Source: Spirochaetaceae bacterium
Lineage (GTDB): Bacteria; Spirochaetota; Spirochaetia; Treponematales; Breznakiellaceae
DNA: 32,740 bases
Assembly (NCBI GenBank): GCA_031281945.1
Contig: JAITER010000044.1
Span: 1-32,740 of the forward strand
Direction of reading: 5' to 3'
Part shown: positions 30,777 to 32,740 of the stretch, piece after piece
Layout: every line of letters starts with the position of its first letter
Position numbering within the stretch: position 1 is the stretch's first letter
The notes under the pieces: generated by a model
The model's database searches: none
The model's input: only the letters and a program-made list of their open reading frames with translations
What the model was told of the DNA's origin: nothing
Translations under genes and position numbers: made by a program

Positions 30777-31666
30777 GTTGAAAGGAGCCTCCTTCTGGGT
30801 TCTTCCGCTTTTTCGTGTATTTGATCCAGAACGCGCATAAGGTCGTCCACTATCGCTTGTTTTACATCTTCGGCGCCGCTTTCCAGGGCCTTCTTTTTGG
30901 CCGACGCGCGAAAATCAGAGCAACTTAAAACCGGCCCCGCCGTGTAATGAAGCACATCGTTCATTACGCAGTCTTCGAGCATATCCCCGTCCCGCACATC
31001 CAAAACAAGGCCGTTAACCGCGACAGGGCAAAAATAATCGAAACTTTTAATGTATGAATCAATTTCCCGCACCCCCCGTTTGGAAGAAGGATCCCAGGGG
31101 CGGAATCTTGTTCCGGCGGGGAAAACAAGTATAATTTTACCCTGTTTTTTCACCTCGTTTAATTTTTTCATGGCGGCCCTGTTTATGTTTATAACGCGCA
31201 GTCTTTCGTTGTTCGCCCCGTCCACCGTGTAATGATAGCGGCTGGGGCAAAGCACTATTCTTGTGAACGCGCTGGCGAAAGCGGCGACCGCCGGGTTTTC
31301 TTCGTTTAACTTTCGTCCGGCTATAGCCACTATAGCGTCCGCTATTTCCACCCCTTCCGGGCCGGAACGCCGTAAAAGGTAGTGTACGCCCGGCAAATCC
31401 ATATTGCTGTAATGCTCAACGAAAAGAATGCAAGCGGCGCCTTCTTTGGCTTTTTTTAAAAGCAGGGAAAGGTTCTCCATTCCGTTTATTCTGGATCCCG
31501 GGGACAAAAGATCCGACGTCATCGCGTCGAACATACCGCGAATATCGCGGTCTCCTTCCTGGTATACGTTTTCCGGCGTAACAGAGGTCGCCGTTTTTGA
31601 CGAAGCGTGAATTGCTTTTATAAGGTCTTTGTACGCCAAACTAAGCGGTTTTGGTTCCATCAACAT
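30773..31666 (-). CDS. lysophosphatidic-acid acyltransferase-like protein
   Basis: A 297-residue member of the PlsC/PlsB acyltransferase superfamily. The catalytic HX4D is in LFVEHYSNMDLPG, and the glycerophosphate-binding motif appears as VFPAGTRFRPWD in place of the usual EGTRS. No clear membrane helix is seen, so it is probably peripheral. It should transfer acyl chains in phospholipid synthesis. A promoter TTGCGC-N16-TATAAA (31697 down to 31670) would start transcription almost on the ATG at 31666, so either that promoter is false, the message is leaderless, or translation starts at the ATG two codons later. Coupled to cimA downstream. Confidence 0.78.
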   Translation of the reverse strand: MLMEPKPLSLAYKDLIKAIHASSKTATSVTPENVYQEGDRDIRGMFDAMTSDLLSPGSRINGMENLSLLLKKAKEGAACILFVEHYSNMDLPGVHYLLRRSGPEGVEIADAIVAIAGRKLNEENPAVAAFASAFTRIVLCPSRYHYTVDGANNERLRVININRAAMKKLNEVKKQGKIILVFPAGTRFRPWDPSSKRGVREIDSYIKSFDYFCPVAVNGLVLDVRDGDMLEDCVMNDVLHYTAGPVLSCSDFRASAKKKALESGAEDVKQAIVDDLMRVLDQIHEKAEEPRRRLLST

Positions 31667-31669
31667 AAT

Positions 31670-31697
31670 TTTATAAGATTAAAGCGTTTTTGCGCAA
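31670..31697 (-). promoter_or_regulatory. possible promoter for acyltransferase-cimA
   Basis: On the minus strand TTGCGC (31697-31692), 16 bases, then TATAAA (31675-31670). The predicted start falls on the first ATG of the gene. Confidence 0.35.
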
Positions 31698-31855
31698 GTA
31701 AGATAAACGAAAGCCGTTAGTTAGTTGTTACCGCCGAAATCGGCCATTCGCCTATAACGCCCGGACACGTCAACTTGATTTTGGAGAAGGCGGAAGCGAT
31801 GCAACCGCCGCCGTTGGAGGACGCCGGTGTTGCCGGAAACGAAGCCGCCTTTCAT

Positions 31856-32740
31856 TCAATCAAAAATGTTGCCGGAAATGGAGCCGCCTGGCCTGTTGAA
31901 AACCGCCCCATTAATGTTGTAAACGGCGCCGCCGAGGGTCGCCGTGTTCTTCGAGATGTAGCCGCCGGACATGGTGAAAAAAGCATTCGTTCCGAAGTTG
32001 TAAACCCCGCCGCCGTAGTAGATCGCACCGTTATCCGAGATGGAAGCGGCATCCGACATAGTGAAAGTCGCCCTGTTGTAAACCCCGCCGCCGAAGCCGT
32101 CGTCGCCGTCGTCGCCGTCTGACGCATTATTCTTCGATATGGAGGCGGAGCCGGAAAGGTTGAAAGTCCCGTCGTTGTAAACCCCGCCGCCGCAGTGCGC
32201 CGTGTTGCTGGAAATGGAACCGTCCGAAAACGTGAAAGTCCCCCTGTTGTAAACCCCGCCGCCGTTGCCGTTGGTCGCCGTGTTGCCGGAGATGGAGCCG
32301 CCGGAAAACATGAAAGTCCCGTCGCTGCTTAAAACACCGCCGCCGTAGCCGGCCGTGTTGCCGGAGATGGAGGCGGCGCCTGACATTGCGAAAGTCCCTT
32401 CATAGTTGTAGACGCCGCCGCCGTAGAGCGCCGTGTTGTCGTCCGATATGGAGCCGCCTGAAAACGTGAAAGTCCCGGAGCTGTTGTTGCAAACCCCGCC
32501 GCCGTAGCCGTCGGTCGCCGTGTTGCCGGAGATGATGGAGCCGCCGGACATGGTGAAAAAAGCACTCGCTCCGGTGTTGTAAACCCCGCCGCCTTTGGTC
32601 GCATTGTTATCCGATATTGAACCGCCGGAAAACGTGAAGTCCCCGCTTTCGTTGTAAACGCCGCCGCCGTTGCCGGTCGCCGTGTTATCCGATATTTCGC
32701 CGCCGGAAAACATGAAATTCCCGCCGGTGTTGTAAACGCC
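31856..32740 (-). CDS. Pmp-like beta-helix repeat protein, truncated by window edge
   Basis: The frame is open to the right edge, so the N-terminus is missing; about 294 residues are seen. It is made of repeats of about 24-33 residues of the form GGGVYN-x-GTFTFSGGSISGNTA, at least ten of them. This is the GG-A/V-x-Y and FxxN-like pattern of polymorphic outer-membrane or adhesin beta-helices found in Chlamydia and gut treponemes. One repeat carries the insertion DGDDGDDG. The frame stops with TGA at 31856. Past that, repeat-like GGFVSGNTG follows in the same frame, so the present stop may be a nonsense mutation. Surface location is expected, but the signal peptide and anchor are not visible here. 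Confidence 0.75.
   Translation of the reverse strand, partial: GVYNTGGNFMFSGGEISDNTATGNGGGVYNESGDFTFSGGSISDNNATKGGGVYNTGASAFFTMSGGSIISGNTATDGYGGGVCNNSSGTFTFSGGSISDDNTALYGGGVYNYEGTFAMSGAASISGNTAGYGGGVLSSDGTFMFSGGSISGNTATNGNGGGVYNRGTFTFSDGSISSNTAHCGGGVYNDGTFNLSGSASISKNNASDGDDGDDGFGGGVYNRATFTMSDAASISDNGAIYYGGGVYNFGTNAFFTMSGGYISKNTATLGGAVYNINGAVFNRPGGSISGNIFD
31905..32740. repeat. imperfect tandem DNA repeat
   Basis: GTTGTAAACCCCGCCGCC and variants recur about eleven times at spacings of about 72-100 bases. They encode the beta-helix repeats on the minus strand. Such arrays change length easily by slippage or recombination. Confidence 0.85.

Noticed and set aside
31905..32740. Regularly spaced repeats that resemble a CRISPR array
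   Set aside because: The units encode a continuous repeat protein, vary in length and sequence, and have no separate unique spacers.

Overview
The window reads as chromosomal DNA of a host-associated, Treponema-like spirochaete. The main pointers are a radical-SAM/SPASM protein of the spirochaete 'spiro-SPASM' type, a CoaE with a P-loop ending Gly-Lys-Asn, an RpoS-like sigma factor behind a -24/-12 promoter as in Borrelia, and a Pmp-like beta-helix repeat protein. The species cannot be named from sequence alone.

Layout. Positions 1-4600 are partly decayed: a MATE transporter pseudogene, an intact response regulator/histidine kinase pair, a truncated flavin reductase, a small XRE regulator, and the C-terminal stub of an outer-membrane barrel whose terminator survives. 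From 8301 down to 4643 on the minus strand runs a tightly coupled operon: ClpP, a DUF3842 protein, PyrK, PyrD and a YmdB-family protein that has lost its metal ligands. From 8.3 to 14.4 kb lie a DksA/TraR zinc-finger protein with a long leader, an NrnA-type DHH phosphoesterase, a secreted protein of unknown function, an MFS exporter, a TPR protein with a degenerate Mrr-like tail, tRNA-Thr(UGU) and rpmB. From 14.8 to 25.1 kb the theme is the cell envelope: an M23 peptidase, an NlpC/P60-like protein, a three-gene overlapping cluster (spiro-SPASM, glycosyltransferase-like, SpsF-like cytidylyltransferase), a VWA-like protein with a SPOR tail, CoaE, and a membrane-anchored SPOR protein. From 25.2 to 31.7 kb are the sigma factor, a UDG-fold protein, TatD, MiaA, RpoZ, citramalate synthase and an acyltransferase. 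The right edge holds a beta-helix repeat protein that runs off the window.

Two dispersed palindromic repeat families occupy intergenic DNA. One is a 150-165 bp element that can fold as a four-way junction (three copies, one of them shortened). The other is a TTCCAAAAC/GTTTTGGAA hairpin family (three loci), one of which supplies the C-terminal tail of citramalate synthase.

The strongest observations are the consensus sigma-54 promoter placed to drive an RpoS-like sigma factor (compare the Borrelia RpoN-RpoS cascade), the ligand-less YmdB homologue retained in a translationally coupled operon, and the covarying cloverleaf repeat.
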